Below, one piece after another: positions 17,584 to 25,975 of a DNA stretch of 64,000 nt; position 1 is the first letter of the stretch, and the number at the start of each line of letters is the position of its first letter. The notes beneath the pieces are model-generated. The model made no database searches, was not told where the DNA came from, and was given only the letters and a program-made list of their open reading frames with translations. This stretch comes from DASYXZ01 sp035308965. GTDB lineage: Bacteria > Acidobacteriota > Terriglobia > UBA7540. The translations under genes and the position numbers were made by a program. The DNA is taken from NCBI GenBank assembly GCA_035308965.1, contig DATGFN010000060.1:207105-271104 (forward strand), given 5' to 3'.

Positions 17584-20130
17584 TCACTCATATCGCAACG
17601 CCACGATCGGATCCACGCCTGTCGCCTGCCGGGCAGGGAAGTAACTTGCCGCAAGAGCGACCGCGCCCAAGAGGAAAGAAACTGCGGCAAACGTGACGGG
17701 GTCAGTCGGGCCCACACCATAGAGGAAGGCCGCCATCAGACGTGTAAGAGCGAGCGCGGCTAAAATCCCGGCACTCATCCCGGCCAACGCCAGCGTCATC
17801 CCTTCACGCAAAACCAATTTCAGAATGTCGGGTGGCCGTGCGCCCAGCGCCACTCGAATTCCCATTTCGTGTGTCCGCAGGGCCACCGAATGCGCTACTA
17901 CGCCATAGAGTCCCACCATGGCGAGGATGAGAGCGACCAGGCCAAACGCGCTGACCAGGGATGCAGCCATCCGCTGCTGCCAAAGGGAGAATGCCACTTG
18001 CTGCTCCATGGTTTTGATTCCGAAAACCGGCAAATTCTTGTCCAAGGCGCTGACTTGGCTCCGTAACAGAGTGGAGAAATATTCGGGGTCCGAGGACGTG
18101 CGCAGAATGAGGGTCGGTCTTCCGTCGTAATTCTCGAACAAGGGGACGTACATCAGCAGGGGTGTTTCCCCGGCCAATGATCGGTATTTACTGTCCGCTG
18201 CCACGCCTATTACTTCCATGGGAGGCCGCGGGGGACCCATGATGCTGGGCCACGAAATCCTTTTTCCAATTGCGTTCTCGCCCGGCCATAGACGCTCGGC
18301 AAGCCTTTGATTGACGATCACCACCCCGGGCGTGTAAGCCGTCTTACTCTGTTCGTCTTGTTTCCTCACCGGAAGGTTTCCGTCCTGGTCCTGAGGCTGG
18401 CCGCCTGCGCCCTCACGATCCTTGAAATCCCGGCCCTGGAAAAGTGGAATTCCCATGGTGCGAAAATAATTTGGCGCCACCGGATCGATATCCACGCGGA
18501 GACCCAGTTCAAACTCATGACCGCGGAGAACTTCCTGGGGCGGTTCCTCGCCGGGCCGGAAAATGGACACGCGGCCGCTCCAATCTTGCGGCGGAACGGT
18601 CATGGCCATGCTTGCCGAGAGAACTCCGGGCGACGCCTGGAGGCGTTCGAGGAGTTGCCGATAAAAAATCTTGCCCCGCGTTGGAGAGTAACCCTGGATG
18701 CTGAGGTCTATTCTGCCCAACAATATATTCCTGGCGTCAAAACCGGGACTCACGGTCAAAATCGCTCTCAAGCTTCGCAATGATAGGCCTGCTCCCATCA
18801 AGAGAACGAAGGTCACAGCCACTTGTCCCGCCGCCAATACTCGCTGCATCAAGGAATGGCGACGGCCGCTTCCGGCAGTGCCTTGTTTCAATGAGATCGT
18901 TAAATCCGATTTCGACGCCTGGAGGGCCGGAACCAAAGTGAAGACGGTTCCGGTCAAGACAGAGGCAAGCAAGGTGAAGACAAGCACTCGAACGTCCAGC
19001 GCTGGATGAAGGCTTCGAAGAACCGCCGAGGGCTGCATCAAACTGGCCGCCGCCTCCGAGACGTTGGGTGCCAAAAGGAGACCGAGGCCTCCACCCGCCA
19101 GAGCGAGCAGAATTCCTTCCGTCAACAACTGCCGCACAATCCGTGCACGCGTTGCTCCCAGCGCCAGGCGAACGGCAATTTCCCGCTGCCGGCCGGCGGC
19201 GCGAACCAGCAATAGTCCCGCCACGTTGGCGCAGGCGATCAGGAGCAATAACGCAACCCCGGCAAATAACAGTCCAAACATCTGGCTGAAGTTGGCGCGG
19301 TCATCTGGGTCGAGGCCGATCCCGTGAACTGCCGTCACTGTCCTCCCTTTGTTGGTTTGCGGGTAGGCCAGCTCGAGCTGCTTCGCGATGCCCTTCAATT
19401 CTGCTTCGGCTTTCGGGAGTGTAACGCCCGGCTTGAGGCGCCCGAATACTTCGAGCCATCCCCAGGAGCGCTCATCCAGAAAATGATGGCCCACCGTTCT
19501 GGGCATGGCCTCATTAAGCGCGTTCATCGGCACCCAGACGTCTACGGGCTCGCCTGCCACAGTCCCGGCAAATTGCGGCGGCGTGACACCAATCACGGTG
19601 AACGGAAAGCCGTTCAGATCCACCTGACTTCCCACCACGTTTCCTGCCCCGGCGAATTTCCGTTCCCACAGGCCGTAGCTCAATACGACCACCTCCAGCG
19701 CGCCCTGGGATGAATCATCTTCGGGGAGAATCAAGCGACCGCGTTGCGCTTTCACACCGAGAACTGAAAAGTAGTTTCCGCTTACAACATTACCGATCAA
19801 TCGTTCGGGGGTGCCGCGGCTGATGCTGATGGGCGTGGCGCAAAACGCCGCCAGTCCGGAAAGTGTCTGGTTGCGGTCTCGATAATCGGTGTAGTCGGGA
19901 TGTCCCAGGCCGGAGAATTCATCATTCGGCTGCATCCGGTAAACGGAAACAAGCTCTTCAGGATGTTCAATGGCCGGCATGGGCTGAAGTAATACGGCGT
20001 TAATCAGGCTAAAGATGGCGGTGTTCGCCCCAATACCCACGGCCAGGGCCAGGATGGCCACGGCCGTGAAGCGCGGGCTCTTCCACAAGTTGCGAAGCGC
20101 GTAACGGAAGTCTTGAGAAAGGGTTTCCAT
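17584..20130 (-). CDS. MacB/FtsX-like ABC transporter permease, ADOP type
   Basis: An 848-residue inner membrane protein made of two MacB-like halves. The N-terminus DFRYALRNLWKSPRFTAVAILALAVGIGANTAIFSLINAVLL is the signature of acidobacterial duplicated orphan permeases. The first periplasmic domain (about 50-270) is followed by an FtsX four-helix block (about 285-430), then a second periplasmic domain and a final FtsX block (about 720-848) ending with DPIVALRYE. These proteins have no ATPase gene beside them, as here. GGAG precedes ATG 20130. It follows the gene at 20149-20862 by 18 bases. Substrate unknown. Confidence 0.93.
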   Translation of the reverse strand: METLSQDFRYALRNLWKSPRFTAVAILALAVGIGANTAIFSLINAVLLQPMPAIEHPEELVSVYRMQPNDEFSGLGHPDYTDYRDRNQTLSGLAAFCATPISISRGTPERLIGNVVSGNYFSVLGVKAQRGRLILPEDDSSQGALEVVVLSYGLWERKFAGAGNVVGSQVDLNGFPFTVIGVTPPQFAGTVAGEPVDVWVPMNALNEAMPRTVGHHFLDERSWGWLEVFGRLKPGVTLPKAEAELKGIAKQLELAYPQTNKGRTVTAVHGIGLDPDDRANFSQMFGLLFAGVALLLLIACANVAGLLLVRAAGRQREIAVRLALGATRARIVRQLLTEGILLALAGGGLGLLLAPNVSEAAASLMQPSAVLRSLHPALDVRVLVFTLLASVLTGTVFTLVPALQASKSDLTISLKQGTAGSGRRHSLMQRVLAAGQVAVTFVLLMGAGLSLRSLRAILTVSPGFDARNILLGRIDLSIQGYSPTRGKIFYRQLLERLQASPGVLSASMAMTVPPQDWSGRVSIFRPGEEPPQEVLRGHEFELGLRVDIDPVAPNYFRTMGIPLFQGRDFKDREGAGGQPQDQDGNLPVRKQDEQSKTAYTPGVVIVNQRLAERLWPGENAIGKRISWPSIMGPPRPPMEVIGVAADSKYRSLAGETPLLMYVPLFENYDGRPTLILRTSSDPEYFSTLLRSQVSALDKNLPVFGIKTMEQQVAFSLWQQRMAASLVSAFGLVALILAMVGLYGVVAHSVALRTHEMGIRVALGARPPDILKLVLREGMTLALAGMSAGILAALALTRLMAAFLYGVGPTDPVTFAAVSFLLGAVALAASYFPARQATGVDPIVALRYE

Positions 20131-20148
20131 CCTGTTGCTCCGTGGCGC

Positions 20149-20862
20149 TTAGTTTTCCGTCTGACGCTTCTTGAACATTTCCGCCATGGTCTCGGTCTTC
20201 TCGCCGATGAAGTGAGTGGAAAGATTCCGTGCCAGCAACGAGTCAGTGTGGGCGCCGTCGAGCGCACGCTGCAAATGCTCCTGGTGCCTGGGATAGGACG
20301 AACCGCCGAGGGTGATGAGCGCCGCTGCGAATTCCATTTGGGCGTCTTCTCCGCGAAGTCGGATGGCCTTCTCAATAGTGGCGTAGCCGTCTTCATTGGC
20401 GGCCAATGCCGACATGTTTGATCCGTCTATGTTTCGGCCATTCGACATCCATTTTGTCTGCTTATAAGTCTCGACCAGGTAGCCGAAGTCGAATTGAGCG
20501 AGTGAATCCTCGGCCGTCTTCCCTGTGGAGGTGAGGGCGCGCGATTTCAATCGCATGTATAGTTGTTTGGCCACCAGTGGATCCGCCTGAGCGTAAAGTG
20601 TGGCGCGGCGCAGAGTTTCCATTCTCACCAGAACAGGCGTACCCACCGTTAGCAACGCAACTGTGTCATCCACGAGATGGCTGATATCGTAATTCTCCTT
20701 GCCGGAAAGATTCCAACTGGTGCTGCTCCAAGGCAAGGTTTTTGCTTGTCCAATTTCGAAGGCGTGGCAGATTAAAGGCGGACCGGCCAAGACTATTTGG
20801 GGCAGCGCGCACAGAACCGCCAACACTAGAATTCCAAGCTTGGTGTTATCTCTCAATTTCAT
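20149..20862 (-). CDS. Secreted helical protein of unknown function
   Basis: A 237-residue protein with a signal peptide ending near residue 26 (IVLAGPP). The rest is helical, with stretches that look like degenerate tetratricopeptide-type pairs (RRATLYAQADPLVAKQLYMRLKSRAL; AQMEFAAALITLGGSSYPRHQEHLQRAL). GGGAGG precedes the ATG. It is directly upstream of the permease and probably co-transcribed, which suggests a periplasmic accessory role. No named family recognised. Confidence 0.78.
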   Translation of the reverse strand: MKLRDNTKLGILVLAVLCALPQIVLAGPPLICHAFEIGQAKTLPWSSTSWNLSGKENYDISHLVDDTVALLTVGTPVLVRMETLRRATLYAQADPLVAKQLYMRLKSRALTSTGKTAEDSLAQFDFGYLVETYKQTKWMSNGRNIDGSNMSALAANEDGYATIEKAIRLRGEDAQMEFAAALITLGGSSYPRHQEHLQRALDGAHTDSLLARNLSTHFIGEKTETMAEMFKKRQTEN

Positions 20863-21027
20863 TTATATAACCTCCCGATTTGAATTCGTCCTTACGCTTT
20901 GCAAGACGCGATTCAAACGCGAAGCGTTAACATTCGATTTGCCGTGACAGGTGGAATCTGTGCCTGGCGCGAGAGGGTTTATCCATTTCCGGTTGAATAA
21001 TTAACCGGGGATAATGGGAGTTTGAAA

Positions 21028-21366
21028 ATGCGAAAGAACCCGTCGACACATGTTCGCGTGTGGGAGTTCCGTGTGCAGCCCCGTTGCCGGAAAACATTTG
21101 AGCGAATTTACGGCCCAAAAGGGGACTGGGCGCAGCTCTTCAAGAATGGTAAAGGCTACCTTGGGACGGAACTTTTCCGTGATGCAGAGACGCCGGGAAG
21201 ATATTTGACCGTCGATTATTGGAAATCAAAATCGAACTACGAAACCTTTCGCCGGGAGTTCGACCGCGAGTTCAGAATCCTCGACAAGAATTGCGAATCA
21301 CTAACCACACGGGAAACTTCAGTCGGCTCGTTTTCCTCGGCATCGAGTGCTGGATTCAAAGAATGA
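21028..21366 (+). CDS. Small protein resembling antibiotic-biosynthesis-monooxygenase (dimeric alpha/beta barrel) fold
   Basis: A 112-residue protein. The pattern VRVWEFRVQPRCRKTFERIYGPKGDWAQLFKNGKGYLGTELFRD followed by YLTVDYWKSKSNYETFRREF fits the ferredoxin-like ABM fold: strand, helix, strand, strand, helix. No catalytic residue can be named and many such proteins have no known activity. ATG 21028 was chosen with GGGAG upstream. It stands alone between minus-strand genes. The last 25 residues are Ser-rich and probably unstructured. Confidence 0.68.
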   Translation: MRKNPSTHVRVWEFRVQPRCRKTFERIYGPKGDWAQLFKNGKGYLGTELFRDAETPGRYLTVDYWKSKSNYETFRREFDREFRILDKNCESLTTRETSVGSFSSASSAGFKE

Positions 21367-21388
21367 GAAATTGAAAACTGCTTGAAAC

Positions 21389-21418
21389 GGACCCCGGACC
21401 CCGGACTACGAACGCCGG
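21389..21418. repeat. Heptameric degenerate tandem repeat (unit like GGACCCC)
   Basis: About four units of seven bases (GGACCCC twice, then GGACTAC and GAACGCC). It lies in the 60-base gap between two gene ends and belongs to the same class of seven-base arrays as those at 24494, 24622, 28929, 28991, 34752, 34810, 47515, 50391, 50464, 59265 and 59306, although the unit differs. Confidence 0.6.
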
Positions 21419-21426
21419 CCTTCTGC

Positions 21427-22482
21427 CTACTTCTTCTTCGGGTGTCCAACCCCCATCAAATCCCACCACAGTCCAACCATGTAGTTGTCCCCGCGAACCA
21501 TCGGTTCGCGCGAAACACCGGGGGGAGGAGGGATGAGCGCGGCCAAGCGGTCATAAATAAGGGCGCGTTCAGGCTCACTCATTCCGCGATACGTCCGCAG
21601 AAGGTTGAGCAAGGTAAACCCATCACGCTTGCGTGCTTCCGCCAAGATGGTGTGAAGGGCGGCGGCGCGGCTTTGCGGATCAAGGTTTTCGAAGTCCAAC
21701 TTCTCCAGTGCCGTTTTTAGCGCGTCAGAAGCATCCTCGAAAAAAGGCGTACCCGGGCCGATGCCGGGTTTGGTGATAGCCGCCGCGCCGGAGGGAATCA
21801 GCGACTGCTGGCCGTGGGTCTCAAATTCCACCCAGCCGAAGGTGACGCGCAATAATCCCACGCCTTGATCGTCCACTTGCAACGTGTAAGCGCAGCCCAG
21901 GTCCACCGCCACCGCGGAAGGCGTGTCCACGAAGAACAGGCGGGGCGGAGCGGAGATGAGGGCATGGATGGTGCCGCGATCGAGGGCCAAACGGTTTTCA
22001 GTCATGCGTGCTTGCACCAGGCGGACGCGAGAGTTGGGCTCCACTTCAACTTCCCCAATCTTGCCCACAGTGATATTGGCTCGCGAGGAGGCGTCGGTTA
22101 CGAGCATTTGTCCGATTGCGAGTCTCCCGCTTTCTGCAATGCGATTTTCGCCGATGAGCGGCGATCCCGCCAATCGTGAAACCTGCCACGAAGATATGGA
22201 AGGGTTGATCGGTTGGGGCCCACGGGGCCAGCGCAAGAACAACACCTCGGCCAGCACCAGTGCTGCCATGATTAAGGCTGGAGCAAGCCGGGGAAAAGTC
22301 AGCCACGCGCGCCATCCGGTTCGGTGAGGAGCGGCCGCGGTTTCGGGCCAAACTGGCGCAGGGTGAAGATCGGGGTTGTGGCGAAAGCGACCGAGTGCGG
22401 ATTCAAGGCGCTGGATCTCCGGATCGGGCTCGCCTGACCCATCCCACAAATAGTCGTCTTTTGTCTTCTTCTCATCGTTCAT
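21427..22482 (-). CDS. FecR-domain anti-sigma-type membrane protein
   Basis: A 351-residue protein. A cytoplasmic N-terminus of about 65 residues precedes one membrane helix (LAPALIMAALVLAEVLFLRW). The periplasmic part has the FecR-like beta domain (ESGRLAIGQMLVTDASSRANITVGKIGEVEVEPNSRVRLV ... FFVDTPSAVAVDLGCAYTLQVDDQGVGLLRVTFGWVEF). FecR proteins pass an outside signal to an ECF sigma factor; here the sigma gene lies immediately upstream with a four-base ATGA overlap. A C-terminal 100 residues of unknown role end in GHPKKK. Confidence 0.88.
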   Translation of the reverse strand: MNDEKKTKDDYLWDGSGEPDPEIQRLESALGRFRHNPDLHPAPVWPETAAAPHRTGWRAWLTFPRLAPALIMAALVLAEVLFLRWPRGPQPINPSISSWQVSRLAGSPLIGENRIAESGRLAIGQMLVTDASSRANITVGKIGEVEVEPNSRVRLVQARMTENRLALDRGTIHALISAPPRLFFVDTPSAVAVDLGCAYTLQVDDQGVGLLRVTFGWVEFETHGQQSLIPSGAAAITKPGIGPGTPFFEDASDALKTALEKLDFENLDPQSRAAALHTILAEARKRDGFTLLNLLRTYRGMSEPERALIYDRLAALIPPPPGVSREPMVRGDNYMVGLWWDLMGVGHPKKK

Positions 22483-23120
22483 GGTTTTTCACTTTGCCCG
22501 AGCTTGGCGCGCAACTGCTCCATACCGCGATGCAAGTTCACGCGCACCGAGCCGGGCGTCAGTCCGGTGCGCGCAGCAATCTCGGGCCCGGTTAATCCTT
22601 CCACCAAACGCAAGATCAGCGTCTCACTGTAGGCATCGGGCAGCGTCTGAATCATGGCCAGGATTGCATGTGGTTCCGCGTGCGGCGGTCCCGCTTCCGC
22701 AACGTCATCCTTCAACTCCACGTGCTCTCTCGACCGGCGATGGAAATCCGCGGCTCGGTTGCGCGCAATCGCCGCCAGCCATCCGGCGAAGGCCGCCGCC
22801 TCGCGCAACGAGCCAAGTTTGCGCATGGCGTGCAGAAAAACGTCGTGAACCAAATCGTCCACGTCCGCCGGGGGAACGCGCGTTAGCAGTATCCCGTGCA
22901 CCACGCGCGCGTATTTGGCGTAGAGTTCCCCAAACGCGGCGCGGTTGCCATCGCGAGCCGCGATCACCAGCCGGGCATCCTCGGAGATTTCAATCACGGG
23001 CGGCGCTGCCACGGTGCGACTTTCACTGATAGGGCCGGCAAAGTCAACACCGGCTATGTCGGTTAAACCTTTCAATCTGGCTGCCTTCCATTCGGCCTCG
23101 AAGGTTTGCGCAATTGCCAT
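22479..23120 (-). CDS. ECF-family RNA polymerase sigma factor
   Basis: A 213-residue protein. After a 50-residue N-terminal extension comes region 2 (AAFGELYAKYARVVHGILLTRVPPADVDDLVHDVFLHAMRKL, then FAGWLAAIARNRAADFHRR) and region 4 (LPDAYSETLILRLVEGLTGPEIAARTGLTPGSVRVNLHRG). The gene overlaps the FecR-domain gene, its probable regulator. It is the second ECF module in the window and is unrelated in its partner type to the first (zinc anti-sigma). Confidence 0.93.
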   Translation of the reverse strand: MAIAQTFEAEWKAARLKGLTDIAGVDFAGPISESRTVAAPPVIEISEDARLVIAARDGNRAAFGELYAKYARVVHGILLTRVPPADVDDLVHDVFLHAMRKLGSLREAAAFAGWLAAIARNRAADFHRRSREHVELKDDVAEAGPPHAEPHAILAMIQTLPDAYSETLILRLVEGLTGPEIAARTGLTPGSVRVNLHRGMEQLRAKLGQSEKP

Positions 23121-23302
23121 ATCGGCATCTCATCGTCTATTAAGACGTCGTTTTAGCTCCTGATGTTAACAATGATAGGTGGGAACGATTGACCTTGAAC
23201 CGGTTGTGCCGATTGCGCATCCAATCTGGTGGTGCGCTATGGGCGCAGCTGAAATAGTAGAAGTTGGTCAAATCCAAAGAACATGCCCGGGAAGGACTGA
23301 AA

Positions 23303-23962
23303 ATGCCGCTACTCCGCGAGGGAGACATTGTTGAAATCAAGAAACGGTTCGAGCAATTGGCGAATCCTGTCAAGCTCGTCCATTTTACCCAGGAGCTGAA
23401 CCTGGATTATGGACGCGAGGCAAAGCAATTGCTGGAGGAGGTAGCTGCGACTTCGGACAAGATCTCGATTGAGGTTTTCAATTTCCTGATCGACAAGGAA
23501 AAGGTGGCGGAATATGGCGTGGATAAGGTTCCCGCCACCGTGGTTCGCAGCGGGAAGGATTACGGCATTCGCTTTTACGGCTTGCCCGCAGGCTACGAAT
23601 TCTCAAATTTAATCGACGCCATCCTTAGTGTGTCGTCGGGGGATTCCGGCCTGGCGGATGAGACTAAAGAAAAGTTGAAAGCCATTACCCAGCCCTTGCA
23701 CCTGGAAGTTTTTGTCACTCCTACCTGACCGCATTGTCCTCGGGCCGTGCGCCTGGCTCAGCAGTTCGCCATGGAAAATGAATTCATTAAAGCCGATTGC
23801 ATCGAGTCAATTGAATTCCCCGACCTGGCGCAGAAGTATAGCGTTTACGCCGTGCCCCGGACGGTGATCAATGAGTCCGCCTTCATCGAAGGCTCTATGC
23901 CGGAAGAATTTTTCCTGGATAGTATTTTGAAAAACCTGGGGCCGGCGGCCGGGCCAGCTTAA
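23303..23962 (+). CDS. Protein disulfide oxidoreductase with in-frame TGA at the active-site Cys (candidate selenoprotein)
   Basis: The frame runs from ATG 23303 (GGAAGGA upstream) through a TGA at 23726-23728 to TAA at 23960, giving 219 residues with codon 142 as the TGA. The protein aligns by eye with the two-thioredoxin-fold disulfide oxidoreductases (PDO): an N-terminal fold (HFTQELNLDYG, here without its CxxC) and a C-terminal fold with VFVTPT-U-PHC-PRAVRLAQQ and the cis-Pro VPRT. In homologues this site is CPHC or CPYC, so the TGA replaces exactly the first catalytic cysteine and the second, PHC, is kept. Codon use after the TGA stays like coding DNA. Two small hairpins follow within 50 bases. 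I favour selenocysteine; a TGC/TGT-to-TGA mutation or read error is the alternative. Confidence 0.75.
23742..23774 (+). promoter_or_regulatory. Candidate bacterial SECIS hairpins after the in-frame TGA
   Basis: Two alternative stems are visible. One pairs GGGCC (23742-23746) with GGCTC (23755-23759), including one G-U pair, around the loop GTGCGCCT that starts 18 bases after the TGA. The other pairs CCTGGC (23752-23757) with GCCATGG (23768-23774) with a bulged U, around a ten-base loop. Bacterial SECIS elements lie in the coding sequence with the apical loop roughly 16-37 bases after UGA, so either could serve. Neither matches the E. coli fdhF loop exactly. Confidence 0.4.
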
Positions 23963-24474
23963 TACTTCAACACCGAATGAATATCATACCGGCTGATTCT
24001 TTCGCGGCCTTTGAGAAAATCCAGCTCAATCAAGAATCCGAGTCCGGCGACGCGGCCGCCGAGTGTCTCCACCAGGCCGGCGACTGCGGCGGCAGTCCCA
24101 CCGGTGGCCAGCAGGTCGTCGATGATCAGAACGGCGTTGTCCTTACTAACGGCGTCGCGATGGATTTCCAGCGCGTCCTCGCCATATTCAAGCTTGTAGG
24201 TGGCGCGCGCGGTTTCCGCCGGAAGTTTTTTGGGCTTGCGGACGGGCACGAAGCCCGCATTCAGCCGATAGGCGACCATGGGCGCGAAGATGAATCCGCG
24301 CGCCTCGATGCCAATCACACTGTCGATTTTGCGGCCCACGTAATGGTTGGCCAGCGAGTCCACGGCGCGGTGCAGGCCAATGGGATCCTTGAGCAAGGTC
24401 GTGATGTCATAAAACAGAATCCCCGGCTTGGGATAATCAGGAACTTCCCTGATCAGCTTTTTTAAATCTTCCAT
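23959..24474 (-). CDS. apt: Adenine phosphoribosyltransferase
   Basis: A 171-residue protein. It starts MEDLKKLIREVPDYPKPGILFYDITTLL, typical of Apt, has VIGIEARGFIFAP, a flexible loop, and the PRPP-binding VLIIDDLLATGGTAAA. It salvages adenine to AMP with PRPP in the cytoplasm. ATG 24474 has GGGAGG five bases upstream; an open frame upstream is formed by a seven-base repeat array and is not part of the fold. The stop overlaps the end of the disulfide oxidoreductase gene by four bases, tail to tail. Confidence 0.95.
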   Translation of the reverse strand: MEDLKKLIREVPDYPKPGILFYDITTLLKDPIGLHRAVDSLANHYVGRKIDSVIGIEARGFIFAPMVAYRLNAGFVPVRKPKKLPAETARATYKLEYGEDALEIHRDAVSKDNAVLIIDDLLATGGTAAAVAGLVETLGGRVAGLGFLIELDFLKGRERISRYDIHSVLKY

Positions 24475-24493
24475 GAGGCCTCCCGGCATGTCT

Positions 24494-24556
24494 TGGAAAA
24501 TGGAAACTGGAAAATCGAAACTGGAAATTCGAAACTCCAAATTGGAAACTAGAAAA
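24494..24556. repeat. Heptameric degenerate tandem repeat, nine units (unit TGGAAAC)
   Basis: Nine consecutive seven-base units, all of the form T-(G/C/A)-(G/C)-A-A-A-(A/C/T): TGGAAAA, TGGAAAC, TGGAAAA, TCGAAAC, TGGAAAT, TCGAAAC, TCCAAAT, TGGAAAC, TAGAAAA. It lies directly upstream of apt. This is the clearest array of a class seen at many gene borders of the window. It resembles the heptameric STRR sequences known from cyanobacteria in unit length, not necessarily in origin. Confidence 0.85.
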
Positions 24557-24621
24557 CCACGCGCAATTGCCTGTCAACATTTTCGACGGCCGAATTTTCC
24601 AAAAGCAATCACACCATCGCC

Positions 24622-24663
24622 AATTACAAATCATCAATCGCAAATCACCAATCACAAATCACT
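24622..24663. repeat. Heptameric degenerate tandem repeat, six units (unit AATCACA)
   Basis: Six seven-base units (AATTACA, AATCATC, AATCGCA, AATCACC, AATCACA, AATCACT), with weaker units before them. It sits 65 bases from the first array, between apt and the acylphosphatase gene, and uses a different unit. Confidence 0.82.
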
Positions 24664-24673
24664 CAATTTCTTC

Positions 24674-24955
24674 TCACCATCCGTCCTCAATCTTGAAGCG
24701 GCTGTGTTCTTTGCTCACCGGTTCTTCCGATTCTTCGATGCCGGTCACGCGCGCGCTGCGCGGACCCTCGGCCAAATGGCGCTTGAATTCTTCGAGTGTC
24801 CGCTCATCCCCAATAGCGTAGACTTCCACGCTTCCGCTGGAAAGATTCTTAACGAATCCCCGGATGCCAAGCTGGAGGGCGATGCGCTCGGCGAAAAAAC
24901 GGAAACCAACGCCCTGAACCCTTCCCGATATCACGTACGTTCTGGCAACGTCCAT
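24674..24955 (-). CDS. acyP: Acylphosphatase
   Basis: A 93-residue protein with the family signature VQGVGFRFFAERIALQLGIRGFVKNLSSGSVEVYAIG: the phosphate cradle (GxVQGVGFR, catalytic Arg) and the catalytic Asn in VKNLSSG. It hydrolyses acyl phosphates. Length fits the usual 90-100. ATG 24955 starts the fold; a GTG eight codons upstream is the alternative. No strong ribosome site is seen. Confidence 0.92.
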   Translation of the reverse strand: MDVARTYVISGRVQGVGFRFFAERIALQLGIRGFVKNLSSGSVEVYAIGDERTLEEFKRHLAEGPRSARVTGIEESEEPVSKEHSRFKIEDGW

Positions 24956-24976
24956 CGATGTCGGCCCGGAGTGATC

Positions 24977-25120
24977 CACAGATTACACAGATTACGCAGA
25001 GAGAGAAAAGGAAAATCTGCTGAGGTGAAGTCTGGATCGCTCCGCCATCATTGCGTGTGGCGATCCTCCGGGTTTTACCCTTGCGTTAGTCTTTCTTTAC
25101 ATCTGTGTAATCTGCGGATT
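24977..25120. repeat. Inverted pair of nine-base tandem repeats (unit CACAGATTA)
   Basis: At 24977-25003 two perfect copies of CACAGATTA are followed by CGCAGAGAG. At about 25100-25120 the same motif occurs in the opposite direction (ATCTGTGTAATCTG). The right arm is read through by the glycerophosphodiesterase gene and encodes its last residues NPQITQM. The two arms could form a hairpin about 145 bases long. Confidence 0.7.
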
Positions 25121-25864
25121 CTTTTGTAGAACTTCGGCAAGCCGTCCGGGATGGCTGGTGATAATGCCGTCAACCCCATCCAGAATTTTGCGCCGCATCA
25201 ACACCGGCGGGTTAACGTCCCACACTATTACTCGAAGTCCGGCCAAATGGGCGCGCCGAATAAATCGTCGAGTGGCGAGCGCCCAATGGGGAAGCAGCAC
25301 CGTTGCCCCAATGGACGTCGCGCTCCGGAAAGCGAGCAGCGGGCGGCTGAAATCGAGTCCAAGCGCAATGCGCGGATCCAACTCGCGGACTCGCGTCAGA
25401 GTGGGCAGGCTGAAAGAAATAATTGTGACCAGCGGGGCGGCGCCGGCGCGATTAATTTCCCCCAACACTTTTTCTTCGATGCCGGGATAGCCGAGCTTGC
25501 TTTGTTTGATTTCGATAAAGGCCAAACAATTACGCTTGCGGACCCATTTTAAAACTTCGGCCATCGTCGGAATTTTAAGACCCGCGAAACGATTGTTGGC
25601 CCGGGCAGGATAGCGGCGGTTAAACCACGAACCTGCATCAAGCCGCCTGAGGACCGCCACGGGCAAGGCAGACACGAGGCCGCCTCCGGAGGTCGTCCGT
25701 TCCAGGCGCGCGTCATGAATGACCACCGGGACCCCGTCGGAAGACAGGTGAACGTCCAACTCGATTCCATCCGCGCCCCGGCGCAATGCCAAATCGAATG
25801 ACGCCAAAGTGTTTTCCGGCGCTTCTCCCGCCGCGCCGCGATGTCCGATATTCAATACGCGCAT
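25097..25864 (-). CDS. Glycerophosphodiester phosphodiesterase
   Basis: A 255-residue GDPD-family TIM barrel. It has the opening NIGHRGAAGEAPENTLASFDLAL (catalytic His and Glu), GIELDVHLSSDGVPVVIHDARLERTT (metal ligands and catalytic His), and IEIKQ. It releases glycerol 3-phosphate from deacylated phospholipids. No signal peptide, so a cytoplasmic (UgpQ-like) enzyme. Its product is the substrate of GlpD, encoded just upstream on the same strand. The final seven residues come from a dispersed nine-base repeat. Confidence 0.93.
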   Translation of the reverse strand: MRVLNIGHRGAAGEAPENTLASFDLALRRGADGIELDVHLSSDGVPVVIHDARLERTTSGGGLVSALPVAVLRRLDAGSWFNRRYPARANNRFAGLKIPTMAEVLKWVRKRNCLAFIEIKQSKLGYPGIEEKVLGEINRAGAAPLVTIISFSLPTLTRVRELDPRIALGLDFSRPLLAFRSATSIGATVLLPHWALATRRFIRRAHLAGLRVIVWDVNPPVLMRRKILDGVDGIITSHPGRLAEVLQKNPQITQM

Positions 25865-25975
25865 GGCGATAAGGAATTATGTATTAGAAATTATGAAAAG
25901 GGTTTTTCAATCCAGAGTTTTTGTATCTAATGCAATCACGAAAAGTTATGTTACATCTGGGACGATCCATCAGCA

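Noticed and set aside
23729..23962. Separate small gene starting after the TGA (ATG 23771)
   Set aside because: The conserved thioredoxin sequence begins before that ATG and includes the PHC half of the active site, so the part is the continuation of the upstream frame.
24494..24663. CRISPR array
   Set aside because: Units are seven bases without spacers and are degenerate.
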